Shown one piece after another: positions 1 to 7,548 of a DNA stretch of 33,431 nucleotides; within the stretch, counting starts at the first letter, position 1, and the number at the start of each line of letters is the position of its first letter. The DNA is from Streptomyces novaecaesareae (GTDB lineage: Bacteria; Actinomycetota; Actinomycetes; Streptomycetales; Streptomycetaceae). A program made the position numbers and the translations under genes. The notes under the pieces were generated by a model. The model was given only the letters and a program-made list of their open reading frames with translations, made no database searches and had not been told where the DNA came from. The stretch spans positions 1 through 33,431 of the forward strand of contig NZ_JNWQ01000074.1 in assembly GCF_000716875.1 (NCBI RefSeq), written 5' to 3'.

Positions 1-53
1 GCCCCCACCCCAGCCTCGCCCTCCCCCGCACCGGTCACCGCCGGGCGACGGCA

Positions 54-611
54 ATGGCCCGGCGGTGGCCCGGCGGGCGGGCGGCGGCGGGCAGCCCCCC
101 GGGCCCGTCGTCACGCCCGGCGTCACACGCGGCGGCGCATCAGCAGTGCGTAGGCGGTCGCCGCCACCTGCTGCCCGCCGACCCGCAGGACGGCTCCCCG
201 CTGAGGCACCTCGCCCGCTTCTTCGCCCGCACCACCGGCCCGGCCTACGACGACATGAGCCGGCTCTGGCTCAACGCCCGCCACCTCAGCCGCTACCGCC
301 CCGTCCTGCGCGACCGCGTGCTCGAACAGGAGAAGGGCTGGCGCGGCCGACTCAGCGGCGTCATCGCCTCCGGCGTCGAACAGGGCGAGTTCCGCACCGA
401 CGAGCCGGTGCTGACGGCGGTTCGGATCCTGGTGGTGATCGACGACCTGGCCGGCCACGCCAACACCGGACTGCGCAACCACCCGTCCTCCGTCACCCGG
501 TTCGCGGCCGCCACCGCCGAACGCGAACTGGGCCTGGCCGACGGCACGTTGAGCCCCGCCGAGAACCCCGACACCGCCCCCGCCCCGGCCCCGGCCCCCG
601 AACAGTCCTGA
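54..611 (+). pseudogene. TetR-family regulator, C-terminal ligand domain only
   Basis: From about position 165 to the TGA at 609-611 the translation looks like the C-terminal ligand-binding and dimerisation half of a TetR-family repressor (SPLRHLARFFARTTGP, then RLWLNARHLSRYRPVLRDR). It ends in an Ala/Pro-rich tail. The N-terminal helix-turn-helix that TetR proteins need to bind DNA is not visible in any plus frame upstream, and the first 40 codons of this frame are Arg/Gly/Pro-rich and unlike the family. I therefore read it as a truncated remnant. The frame stays open to the window edge, so a longer rearranged protein cannot be excluded. It lies about 100 bp upstream of the amidohydrolase on the same strand and may once have regulated it. 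The start at 54 is only the first ATG in frame and has no convincing ribosome binding site. Confidence 0.5.
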
Positions 612-631
612 CCCCACCGGATCCCCCGACA

Positions 632-667
632 CGCCCGACTCGCCCGACTCGTCCGACTCGCCCCGAT
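632..667. repeat. 9-bp tandem repeat, intergenic
   Basis: Three consecutive 9-bp units of CGCCCGACT (the third with one change) run from 632 to 658, followed by a degenerate fourth unit. They sit in the C-rich spacer between the TetR remnant and the amidohydrolase. No function is evident. Confidence 0.7.
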
Positions 668-716
668 CCCCCTGATCCCCCCAACTCCCCCACCCCGCAC
701 CAGCGCTGGAGCCGAA

Positions 717-2380
717 GTGCGTACCTCCCTCGTCCTCCTCTCCGCCCGCCTGCCCGACCCCGCCTCCGGCGGCTTCCTGCCGCAGACCGCCCTCGCGGTC
801 GTGGACGGCCGGATCGCCGCGCTCGGCGACGAGCGCACGATCCGCGAACTCGCCGACCCCGCGGCCACGGTGATCGACCTCAAGGGCGCCGTGGTCACCC
901 CCGGCCTGGTGGACGGCCACCTGCACCCGGTCAGCGGCGCCGAACTCACCCACGGCCTCGACCTCTCCGGCTGCACCGACCTGGACGCCGTCCGGTCCGC
1001 CCTCGCCGTCGAGGTCCGCCGACTCGCTCCCGGCGCCTGGCTGCACGCCTGGGGCCTGGACCCGAACGTCTTCGGCGACCGCCCGGTGGAGTCCGCCGCG
1101 CTCGGCCCCGTCCTGGACGGCGTCCCGGCACTGCTCCAGCTCTTCGACGCCCACTCGATGCTGGCGAGCCCGCGCGCCCTGGAACTGGCCGGCGTGGACG
1201 GCCCGCGCACCTTCGACCAGGCCGCCGAGGTGGTCTGCGACGCGGACGGCCACCCCACCGGACTCCTGCTGGAGGACGCCGCCTGCGAGCTGGTCGAGCG
1301 CGCCGCCCCGCAGCCCACCCGCGCCGAGCGCAGAAAACGCCTCGCCGCCGCGCTGCGCGCCATGGCCGCCGCCGGTCTCACCGGTGGCCACGCGATGGAC
1401 GCCAACGGCGACAGCCTCGACCTCTACACCGAGTTGGACGAGGCCGGTGAGCTGCCGCTGCGCCTGCGGGTCGCCCCCTGGTGCCAGCCCGGCGTGGACG
1501 CGGACGGACTGCGCGCGCTGATCGAGCAGCAGGGCCTGGGCGGTCGGCTCTGGCGGGTGGACGGCGTCAAGCTGTTCATGGACGGCACGATCGACAACGG
1601 CACCGCCTGGCTGGAGCGGCCGGACTGCCACGGCGAGTCCACCCACGCCTTCTGGCCCGATCCGGCGCACTACACCCACGTCGTCCAGGAGCTGCACTGG
1701 GCCGGGGTGCCGACCGCCACCCACGCGATCGGCGACGCCGCCGTCCGGCACGCGCTCGACTCGATCGAGAAGGCGTCGCACGAGGGGTCCGCACCGTTTC
1801 GGCAGGGGTCCGCCCCCGTCCGACCGGGGTCCGCCGCCGTCCGACACCGGATCGAACACATCGAGACCGTCCCCGACGAGGTCGTCCGGCGCTTCGCCGA
1901 GCTGGGCGTGATCGCCTCCATGCAGCCCACCCACTGCTGCGACTTCACCCGAGCCGACCACACCGACAACTGGTCCCGCCGCCTCGGCGAGGAGCGGGCC
2001 GGCCGTGCCTGGCGCTGCCGCGACCTGTGGGACGCCGGCGCCACCGTCGTCCTCGGCTCGGACTGGCCGATCGCCCCCTACCCGCCGCTGGGCGTCATGG
2101 CGGGCGCCCGCCACCGCCGCCCCACCCGCGACCTCAGCGGCCCCCGCACAACCCGGGCCAGGCGCTCACCGCCCTGGAGGCGCTGCGGGCGATGACCGCC
2201 AATGCCTCCCACGCAGCTGGCGAGGAGCGGCTGGCGGGCCGGATCACGGTCGGCCACCGCGCCGACCTCACCGTGCTGGCCGCCGACCCGCTCACCACCC
2301 CGGCCACCCAACTGGCCGACCTCCCCGTCCTGCTGACCGTCCTGAACGGCCTGCCGACCCACCGGGCCGACTCGCTCTGA
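717..2380 (+). pseudogene. Amidohydrolase family 3 (YtcJ-like), frameshifted
   Basis: This resembles a full-length metal-dependent amidohydrolase of the YtcJ/family-3 type, which hydrolyses amide or imide bonds; the substrate is unknown. The first frame starts at GTG 717, with GGAG at 708-711. It shows the metal-binding HLH in VDGHLHP, the KLFMDGTID segment, TATHAIGDAAV, RIEHIE and the late GSDWPIAPY aspartate motif. After MAGARHRRPTRDLSG the family match moves to a second frame (HNPGQALTALEALRAMTANAS, then GRITVGHRADLTVL) and ends at 2380. The shift falls at or near a run of five C at 2141-2145 and looks like a one-base loss. It is either a true frameshift or a sequencing error in a homopolymer. 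The unshifted frame would stop at 2195. The coding region also contains an unusual 21-bp tandem repeat (1785-1847). Confidence 0.8.
1785..1847 (+). repeat. Three in-frame 21-bp repeats inside the amidohydrolase
   Basis: Three 21-bp units (1785-1805, 1806-1826, 1827-1847) each begin GGGTCCGC and encode the heptads GSAPFRQ, GSAPVRP and GSAAVRH. They lie just before the metal-binding RIEHIE motif, in a loop region, and look like local repeat expansion. Being a multiple of three, they keep the frame. Confidence 0.85.
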
Positions 2381-2499
2381 CCGACAACGGCCCCCGCGCA
2401 GCCCTGCACGGCACTGAACACCGGGCCGTCCCGCTCCGTACCCTGCACGGGGGCGCGGGGCCGCCCGGTCCCGCGCACGTGCCCGACCGAGGAGGCACG

Positions 2500-2799
2500 A
2501 TGCTCCGCACCGCAGCCACCGGGCTGCTCGCCGGACTCCTCTGCCTGGGTGGCGCGTCCGCCGCGTTCGCGAACCCCACCCCGGGCCCGCCGGGGCCGCC
2601 GAACCAGACCTGCCAGGACTTCCTGGCGGTCGGCGGAACCACCCCGGGCCACACCAGTTCCTCCCCCGGCTCCCCCTTCGACGAGCCGGGCTTCGGCAGC
2701 CAAGCGAACGGCGGCAAGGGCGGCCAGGCCTACGGCAACGCGGGCGCGCCGTCCCAGTACGACGTGGCCTGCTTTCAGCAGGCCGTCCACTCCGCCTGA
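2500..2799 (+). CDS. Small secreted protein, 99 aa, two cysteines
   Basis: The ATG at 2500 is preceded by GGAGG at 2490-2494. The product starts with a clear Sec signal peptide (MLRTAATGLLAGLLCLGG, ending near AAFA/NP at about residue 25). The mature part is about 75 residues, rich in Gly, Pro, Ser and Asn, with Cys38 (NQTCQDF) and Cys91 (YDVACFQQ), which could form one disulfide. The middle contains PGFGSQANGGKGGQAYGNAG. It resembles small secreted proteins of unknown function that are common in Streptomyces, and I assign no activity. It stands alone: the downstream gene has its own leader about 280 bp away. The upstream open frame continues without a stop, but this start fits both the ribosome binding site and the signal peptide. 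Confidence 0.75.
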   Translation: MLRTAATGLLAGLLCLGGASAAFANPTPGPPGPPNQTCQDFLAVGGTTPGHTSSSPGSPFDEPGFGSQANGGKGGQAYGNAGAPSQYDVACFQQAVHSA

Positions 2800-2847
2800 C
2801 TGCCGGCACCTGACACCGGCACCACACGACTACCCGCCATCCGCTTC

Positions 2848-2890
2848 CCGACATCCGACACCCGACACCTGACATTCCGACAACTGACAT
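2848..2890. repeat. Degenerate 7-bp tandem repeat, intergenic
   Basis: Six degenerate units of CCGACAY/CTGACAT follow one another in the 283-bp spacer between the small secreted protein and the esterase-family gene. No gene, and no clear promoter consensus, was seen in the rest of this spacer. Confidence 0.55.
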
Positions 2891-3082
2891 CCACCCGACG
2901 GCCACGGGCCCGAGCGGCCGCCCGCCCGGCCCGGGCCGCCGCGACATTCGGGGGTTAGCCCCCTGCTCGACTCGGCGGAACGCCCCAGCGCGCCGAAGCC
3001 CTTCGGTGACCGACGATTCGTACACCGGCGTTCGCCGGCGAACGGATCGAACCGAGCCCACCGAGTCGAGGAGCAGTCGAGA

Positions 3083-4453
3083 ATGACCGTACGCAGCACG
3101 CCCATCGGCCGACGGTCCCTGCTGGCCGCCACCGCGGCGGTCGCGGCCACCACCCTGCTCGGCCCGGCCGAGGAGGCAGCAGCGGATCAGCTCCCGGACG
3201 ATCGTACGAACAGTCAGGCACCGTTTGTCGTACGCGAGTTGGCCGCCATCGCCCACCCTCTGCGGTCCACCGACCCCGACGGCCGCAACGGCGACCTGCG
3301 GGCCCTGGGCGCGATGATCGGCGACGCGAAGGTGGTCGGGCTCGGCGAGGCCACCCACGGCACCCACGAGTTCTTCACCATGAAGCAGCGGGTCCTGCGC
3401 TACCTCGTCGAGGAGAAGGGCTTCACCGCCTTCGCACTGGAGGCCAGTTGGTCGGCGGGTCTACGTGTCGACGACTACGTCCAGGGCCGCTCCGGCGGCG
3501 ACGCCCGGCAGATCGCCGGCCAGGTGCTGGCACAATCACCTTGGCAGCGTCAGGAGTTCGCCGACCTCATCGCCTGGATCCGCGCGTACAACCGCGAACA
3601 CCCGCAGCGCCCGGTCCACTTCGTCGGCGACGACCTGGACCTCCCCGGGATCGGTGACCAGCTCTTCGACCGGGTCACCTCCTACGTGCGCGAAGCCGCC
3701 CCCGGATCGCTGCCGCGCCTGGAGCAGCTGTACGCCGGCCTGCGGCCGTTCGACGACGCCATCACCTACCTGACCGGCACGCCGCTCGCCGAACGACGTC
3801 ACAAGGCCGAACTGGCGCAGCAGGCACTGGAGTTGGTCACGGCAGCCAGGGGCGAGGACGGCGATGCGTACGCGTGGGCGCTGCAGCACGCCCGGTCCAT
3901 CGCCCAGACCTTCGTCTTCACGAGCATCGACCTCGACGACCCGGCCGACACGGCCGAGAAGCAGAACCTCCGGGACCGGGTGATGACCGACAACACCCTC
4001 TGGTGGCAGCGCCGCACCGGCGGCAAGGTGCTGCTCTCGGCGCACAACGGCCATGTGGGGTACCGGACCACCCACCCCGAGCTGTACCCCAGGACCCAGG
4101 GCTGCTACCTGCGCGACGCCCTCGGCGCGGACTACCGCGCCATCGGCTTCACCTTCGGCCGGGGCTCCTTCCTCACCAAGGACGCCCCGCTCGCCCTCGA
4201 CTGGAAGAAGGTCACCGTTCCCCCGGCCACCCCGGACATGACCGAGCACACCCTGGACCGGGCCCGCGCCGGCGACTACTACGTCGACCTGCGCTCCGCC
4301 CCACCGGCCGCCCGCACCTGGCTGGACACCGCCCGCCCGACCTACGACGCCGGGACGATCTTCGAGCACGACCCGCTGCCCACTCTGGCGATCGGGGCGG
4401 CCTACGACGTCCTCGTCCACCTCCACCGGACCACCGAGGCCCGCAGCCTCTGA
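3083..4453 (+). CDS. Exported erythromycin-esterase-family hydrolase
   Basis: This 456-residue protein belongs to the erythromycin esterase (Ere-like) family. It begins with a twin-arginine-type signal (IGRRSLLAATAAVAATTLLG), so it is probably exported folded. The family core is visible: VVGLGEATHGTHEF with the catalytic-type Glu89/His92, then FALEASW with Glu120, and later KVLLSAHNGHVGY with further conserved His. Classical Ere enzymes open macrolide lactones by hydrolysis in the cytoplasm. Exported actinobacterial relatives have mostly unknown substrates, so macrolide resistance is only a possibility. The ATG at 3083 follows GAGGAG at about 3068-3073. No partner genes adjoin it: the next gene (HPP protein) starts 180 bp downstream behind its own promoter region. 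Confidence 0.85.
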   Translation: MTVRSTPIGRRSLLAATAAVAATTLLGPAEEAAADQLPDDRTNSQAPFVVRELAAIAHPLRSTDPDGRNGDLRALGAMIGDAKVVGLGEATHGTHEFFTMKQRVLRYLVEEKGFTAFALEASWSAGLRVDDYVQGRSGGDARQIAGQVLAQSPWQRQEFADLIAWIRAYNREHPQRPVHFVGDDLDLPGIGDQLFDRVTSYVREAAPGSLPRLEQLYAGLRPFDDAITYLTGTPLAERRHKAELAQQALELVTAARGEDGDAYAWALQHARSIAQTFVFTSIDLDDPADTAEKQNLRDRVMTDNTLWWQRRTGGKVLLSAHNGHVGYRTTHPELYPRTQGCYLRDALGADYRAIGFTFGRGSFLTKDAPLALDWKKVTVPPATPDMTEHTLDRARAGDYYVDLRSAPPAARTWLDTARPTYDAGTIFEHDPLPTLAIGAAYDVLVHLHRTTEARSL

Positions 4454-4559
4454 GCATCGACTTCGCCCGCCCACGGCCGCGACCCGGGCGGAGGCCCCGG
4501 CCCATCCTCCGGTCGGGTCGGCCGGCGCTTCACATCGTGGACGACGTTTCCCGGCAAGT

Positions 4560-4597
4560 AAAACGTCCTACGTTTCTCTCGGTAGTGTGCCTATCAT
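4560..4597 (+). promoter_or_regulatory. Candidate operator and promoter of the HPP gene
   Basis: A perfect inverted repeat AAACGT-CCT-ACGTTT occupies 4561-4575. TATCAT at 4592-4597 is a plausible -10 element about 37 bp upstream of the start codon. The -35 would overlap the right arm of the repeat, so a protein bound there would block transcription. This is read from sequence alone. Confidence 0.4.
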
Positions 4598-4633
4598 CTC
4601 CGGGTTTCCATCCCCCATCCGGAGCACTCACGC

Positions 4634-5125
4634 ATGCCCACCCCACCCCCCGCCGCCACGCCCAGGCCGCACCCGCTGCACATCCTGGGGTCAACCGTCT
4701 TCGCCATCGGCGCCCTGCTGGTGCTGGCCGCAGTCGGCGTGCTGCTCCACCAACCGCTGCTGATCCCGCCGTTGGCAGCCAGCGCCGCACTGGTGTACGG
4801 CGCGCCCGGCCTGCCGATCTCGCAGCCGCGCAACGTGGTCGGCGGTCAGCTGATGTCGGCCCTGATCGGCTTCGCCACCCTCGCGGTCACCGGCAGCACC
4901 GCCTGGGGCGCGGCCATCGCCGCCGGCCTCTCGCTCGGCGCGATGCTGCTCACCCACACCTCGCACTCCCCCGCCGCGGCCAGCGCCCTCCTCGTGGTCC
5001 TGCAGGCCCCTCACCTCATGCCCTTCCTCCCGCTGCTCGCGCTGGCCACCACGCTCCTGGTCCTCATCGGCCTGCTGCCCGGACGGATCGGCGGACACCC
5101 GGTCCGCTACCCCCTGTCCTGGTGA
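4634..5125 (+). CDS. HPP family integral membrane protein
   Basis: This 163-residue membrane protein matches the HPP family. Its signature region is visible as PLLIPPLAASAALVYGAPG, then LPISQPRNVVGGQLMSALIG. Four hydrophobic segments can be seen (about residues 18-40, 42-58, 75-105 and 115-150), with a short Pro-rich cytoplasmic N-terminus. Some HPP-type proteins transport nitrite in plants and cyanobacteria; for actinobacterial members the role is mostly unassigned, so transport is an inference. The ATG at 4634 was chosen because the family match begins shortly after it. GGAG lies at 4620-4623. The gene is monocistronic, preceded by the inverted repeat at 4561-4575. Confidence 0.8.
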   Translation: MPTPPPAATPRPHPLHILGSTVFAIGALLVLAAVGVLLHQPLLIPPLAASAALVYGAPGLPISQPRNVVGGQLMSALIGFATLAVTGSTAWGAAIAAGLSLGAMLLTHTSHSPAAASALLVVLQAPHLMPFLPLLALATTLLVLIGLLPGRIGGHPVRYPLSW

Positions 5126-5552
5126 GCCCGGACTCACCCTCCCGGAGACCGCCCACCCTCTCTCCCGCCGACCACCGACGGCCGGATCATCCCATCGGAT
5201 GCCCCGGCCGTCGCCCGTTCCGCCCGACCCCGCCAGCCCGAGACCCCCACCCCGCCCCCGACACCACCGGCGCAACCCTGGCAGCGGCCGCCGCCATCGA
5301 GGGCCGCACCCCGCTCCTACACGCCGCCTTCGCCGCCCACGTCGCCGCCGCCCGGCTGAACAAACCCCTGACTGGCCACCGGCACCACCAACACCATCCC
5401 GATGATGCGCGCCCTACCCCCCGGCCACCGCACCGACCAGGAACGCCGAGACGCCTACCCGGCCTGGCTCCGCACCTACGATCATCTACCCCGCCGGGCT
5501 CCACATCGCGGGCAGCTTCCTCTGGTCCGCCCGGTGATCCGAACGAAACTGC
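5126..5552 (+). other. 427-bp gap, possible decayed gene at 5381-5537
   Basis: No intact gene is visible. From 5381 one plus frame reads GTTNTIPMMRALPPGHRTDQ and on to AYPAWLRTYD. After a shift near 5480 a second frame reads GLHIAGSFLWSAR and stops at 5535-5537. This could be the broken end of a small membrane protein, but I cannot name the family with confidence. The rest (5126-5380) is C-rich and shows nothing convincing. Confidence 0.25.
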
Positions 5553-6110
5553 CTAGTTCCCCTGCTCGGCTGCCGATTTGACGCCTTCGAGGGTGGCCGT
5601 CATACCGGTGCGCAGTTCGCCCAGCCGGAACTCGACGATCTTCTCCTCGTACTCCGGCCTGGCGTCGATGGCAAGGTTGACGCCGCTGCGGCCGGGGCCG
5701 ATCACCACCGACTCACGCAGCCGGGTGCCCCCGTCCTCGGCGGTGAGGTCGAAGTGCCACCGCGCCAGCGCGCCCGCCAGGTCGGAGACCGGCTCGCCGT
5801 AGCGGCCGTCCGCATCCATGACGGCCCAGGCGAAGACAAGGTGGTCGGCCGGGCCGGCCGGAGTGTCCGGGCCGGTGAGCTCGGTCACCTCGGAGACCGT
5901 CCGCCAATCGGGCATGCCCGTACGGCGGTTGTGGCCCTCGAATCGGGCGCCCGGCGCGGGGCCGTCCGCGCCGTCCAGCCAGGCGACGCGGTGGAGCTCC
6001 GGGCTGAGCCGGGCGGGCAGGGCGATGTCCGTGACCAGCTCCCAGACCCGCTCCACCGGTGCCTGGACGAACACCTCGCACTGCGTACCCGGTCCGTCGA
6101 CGTACCGCAT
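5553..6110 (-). CDS. SRPBCC (START/polyketide-cyclase-like) family protein
   Basis: This 185-residue protein has the SRPBCC helix-grip fold signature: an N-terminal strand then VFVQAPVERVWELVTDI, a middle section with GARFEGHNRRTGMPDWRT, and the long C-terminal helix EFRLGELRTGMTATLEGVK. Such proteins bind a hydrophobic ligand in a deep cavity; some are aromatase/cyclases, but most stand-alone members have unknown ligands. The ATG (complement of 6108-6110) has AGGAGGGG just upstream. It is divergent from the LysR-type gene at 6344, with a perfect 17-bp palindrome and an 11-bp tandem repeat between them. It is therefore the likely regulatory target of that LysR protein (inference). Confidence 0.8.
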   Translation of the reverse strand: MRYVDGPGTQCEVFVQAPVERVWELVTDIALPARLSPELHRVAWLDGADGPAPGARFEGHNRRTGMPDWRTVSEVTELTGPDTPAGPADHLVFAWAVMDADGRYGEPVSDLAGALARWHFDLTAEDGGTRLRESVVIGPGRSGVNLAIDARPEYEEKIVEFRLGELRTGMTATLEGVKSAAEQGN

Positions 6111-6136
6111 GGCCGTTCCCCTCCTGTCACACGTTC

Positions 6137-6175
6137 TACTGCTGTCCTACTGCTGTCCTGCTGTTGTCCTGCTGC
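6137..6175. repeat. 11-bp tandem repeat upstream of the SRPBCC gene
   Basis: Units TACTGCTGTCC (6137-6147) and TACTGCTGTCC (6148-6158), then degenerate TGCTGTTGTCC (6159-6169) and a partial unit, lie 27 bp upstream of the SRPBCC start codon. They fall in its probable 5' leader or promoter. Confidence 0.75.
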
Positions 6176-6262
6176 ATCGGTGCGGGTCGACACCCGCCCG
6201 CGCCCCCGCCGTTGCGTCCGGCACGCCGCGAGGGCCGCGGGCGGGTTGCCGCCCTGGGCCCT

Positions 6263-6279
6263 GGATCGATGATCGATCC
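6263..6279. promoter_or_regulatory. Perfect 17-bp palindrome, probable LysR operator
   Basis: GGATCGATGATCGATCC has 8-bp arms around a single central G. It lies between the divergent SRPBCC and LysR-type genes, 65 bp before the chosen LysR start. LysR-type regulators usually control a divergent neighbour from such a site. An upstream ATG at 6270 lies inside the palindrome and is unlikely to be the start. Confidence 0.55.
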
Positions 6280-6343
6280 TGCCGAACACCCAAGTCAATC
6301 CACCGGTTTGCTGGGACAGCTCCAAGCGATACCTTGGATCACC

Positions 6344-7267
6344 GTGACCATTGACGACCTCCGCGTCTTCGCCGCGGTCTGCCGGGCCGGCTCGCTCAGC
6401 GCCGTCGCCCGCGACCTCGGCTGCACCCAGTCCGCGGTCAGCCAGCACGTGAAGCGGCTGGAGCGGGAACTCGGCCTCTCCCTGATCGAACGGCACCCGC
6501 GCGGGGTGGTGCCCACCAAGGCGGGCCGGGTCCTCCAGGCCGCCGTCGCCACCGGCCTCGGCAGCATCGACCACGCCTTGCACCGGATCGCCGAACTCGC
6601 GCGCGGCGAGGGCGGATCCGTACGGATCACCACCGGCGCCACCAGCATCCGGCACTTCATGTCCGGAGCCGTGGTGGCCTTCCGGCGGCGCTTCCCGCAG
6701 GTCAGCCTGGAGTTCCAGACCGAGGTCTCCAGCCGGAGCTGCCTGGACTCGCTCACCGCCGGGCGGGTCGACCTCGCCTGGATCAGCCTCGGCACGCCGG
6801 TCCGCGGCATCGACCAGCGGCCGGTCGTCGATCTGCCGTGGGTGCTGGCCGTCGCGGCGGGCGATCCGCTCGCCGCCAGGGACCGCATCGAGCCCGCCGA
6901 CCTGCAGGACGCCCGGCTCATCGGACTGCCGCAGAACTCGGTCGCCCGCTCCCAACTCGACTCCTGGCTGGGGAAGTCGGACATCAGACCGGTCTTCGAC
7001 ACCAGCGTCGCGGACTGGGACACCGCGATCCTGCTCGCCGAACTCGGCCTCGGCCACGCCGTCGTCCCGGCCCTCCCCCAGTGGCAGGGCCCCGGGCACC
7101 CCGGCCTGCGACTGCTCCCCCTGCCCGATCTGCCCGCCCTGACCGCGGGCTGGGCCATCCGCGACTGGGAGAACCTCTGCCCGCTCGCCCGCGCCTTCGC
7201 CGACACCGTCGCCGCCCACTGCGGCGCCGATGCCCCCCTCCCCACCACCGGCCCGGACACAGCCTGA
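6344..7267 (+). CDS. LysR-type transcriptional regulator
   Basis: This 307-residue regulator begins with the typical LysR helix-turn-helix: TIDDLRVFAAVCRAGSLSAV, then CTQSAVSQHVKRLERELGL and LIERHPRGVVPTKAG. The effector-binding domain follows from about residue 90 to the end (SVRITTGATS, VDLAWISLGTP, LGHAVVPALP). GTG at 6344 places the helix-turn-helix at residue 1-60 as usual for the family; an in-frame ATG at 6270 would add 25 non-family residues and overlap a palindrome. The gene diverges from the SRPBCC gene, which it probably regulates. The inducer cannot be told from sequence. Downstream is a hairpin and then decayed gene fragments. Confidence 0.85.
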   Translation: MTIDDLRVFAAVCRAGSLSAVARDLGCTQSAVSQHVKRLERELGLSLIERHPRGVVPTKAGRVLQAAVATGLGSIDHALHRIAELARGEGGSVRITTGATSIRHFMSGAVVAFRRRFPQVSLEFQTEVSSRSCLDSLTAGRVDLAWISLGTPVRGIDQRPVVDLPWVLAVAAGDPLAARDRIEPADLQDARLIGLPQNSVARSQLDSWLGKSDIRPVFDTSVADWDTAILLAELGLGHAVVPALPQWQGPGHPGLRLLPLPDLPALTAGWAIRDWENLCPLARAFADTVAAHCGADAPLPTTGPDTA

Positions 7268-7272
7268 CCGTC

Positions 7273-7304
7273 ACACCCCTGCCGCCCGGCGGCAAGCAGG
7301 GTGT
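7273..7304 (+). terminator. Hairpin after the LysR gene
   Basis: An inner palindrome TGCCGCC-C-GGCGGCA (7280-7294) is flanked by outer pairing ACACCC (7273-7278) with GGGTGT (7299-7304). There is no T tract, which is common for actinobacterial terminators. Confidence 0.4.
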
Positions 7305-7545
7305 CACCGTGGCCCTCGCCGCGGTGGTGCGTGACGGCGACCAGATCCTCCAACTGCGCTAGCCCCACGGACGGTTCGAGGAGGTACAGCCTCCGGTCCG
7401 CCGGGCCAGGATCACCACGCTCTCCCGCTCGTACCCCGCCGCCGCCAGCGCCGGGGTGACTCGCTCACCCAACTCGGCCGTCCAGGACGGTGATGCAGCA
7501 CCAGCGGCGCCACCCAGGCAACGCCAGATGCCTTTGCCGGCCACG
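7303..7545. pseudogene. Decayed NUDIX-like and GNAT-like fragments
   Basis: On the plus strand, 7303-7362 reads VTVALAAVVRDGDQILQLR and then stops; this is like the first strand of a NUDIX hydrolase with no continuation. On the minus strand, 7359-7544 contains ELGERVTPALAAAGYERESV then VILARR, which resembles an internal piece of a GNAT acetyltransferase. Neither is a complete domain. I read this 280-bp gap as debris of two lost genes. Both family assignments rest on short stretches. Confidence 0.3.
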
Positions 7546-7548
7546 CCC

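Noticed and set aside
2801..2821. TGCCGG/CCGGCA hairpin after the 99-aa gene as terminator
   Set aside because: Only six pairs with no T tract; too weak to list.
3083..4453. Calling the esterase-family gene a macrolide resistance gene
   Set aside because: The family is broad and this member is exported. Sequence alone does not support macrolide hydrolysis.
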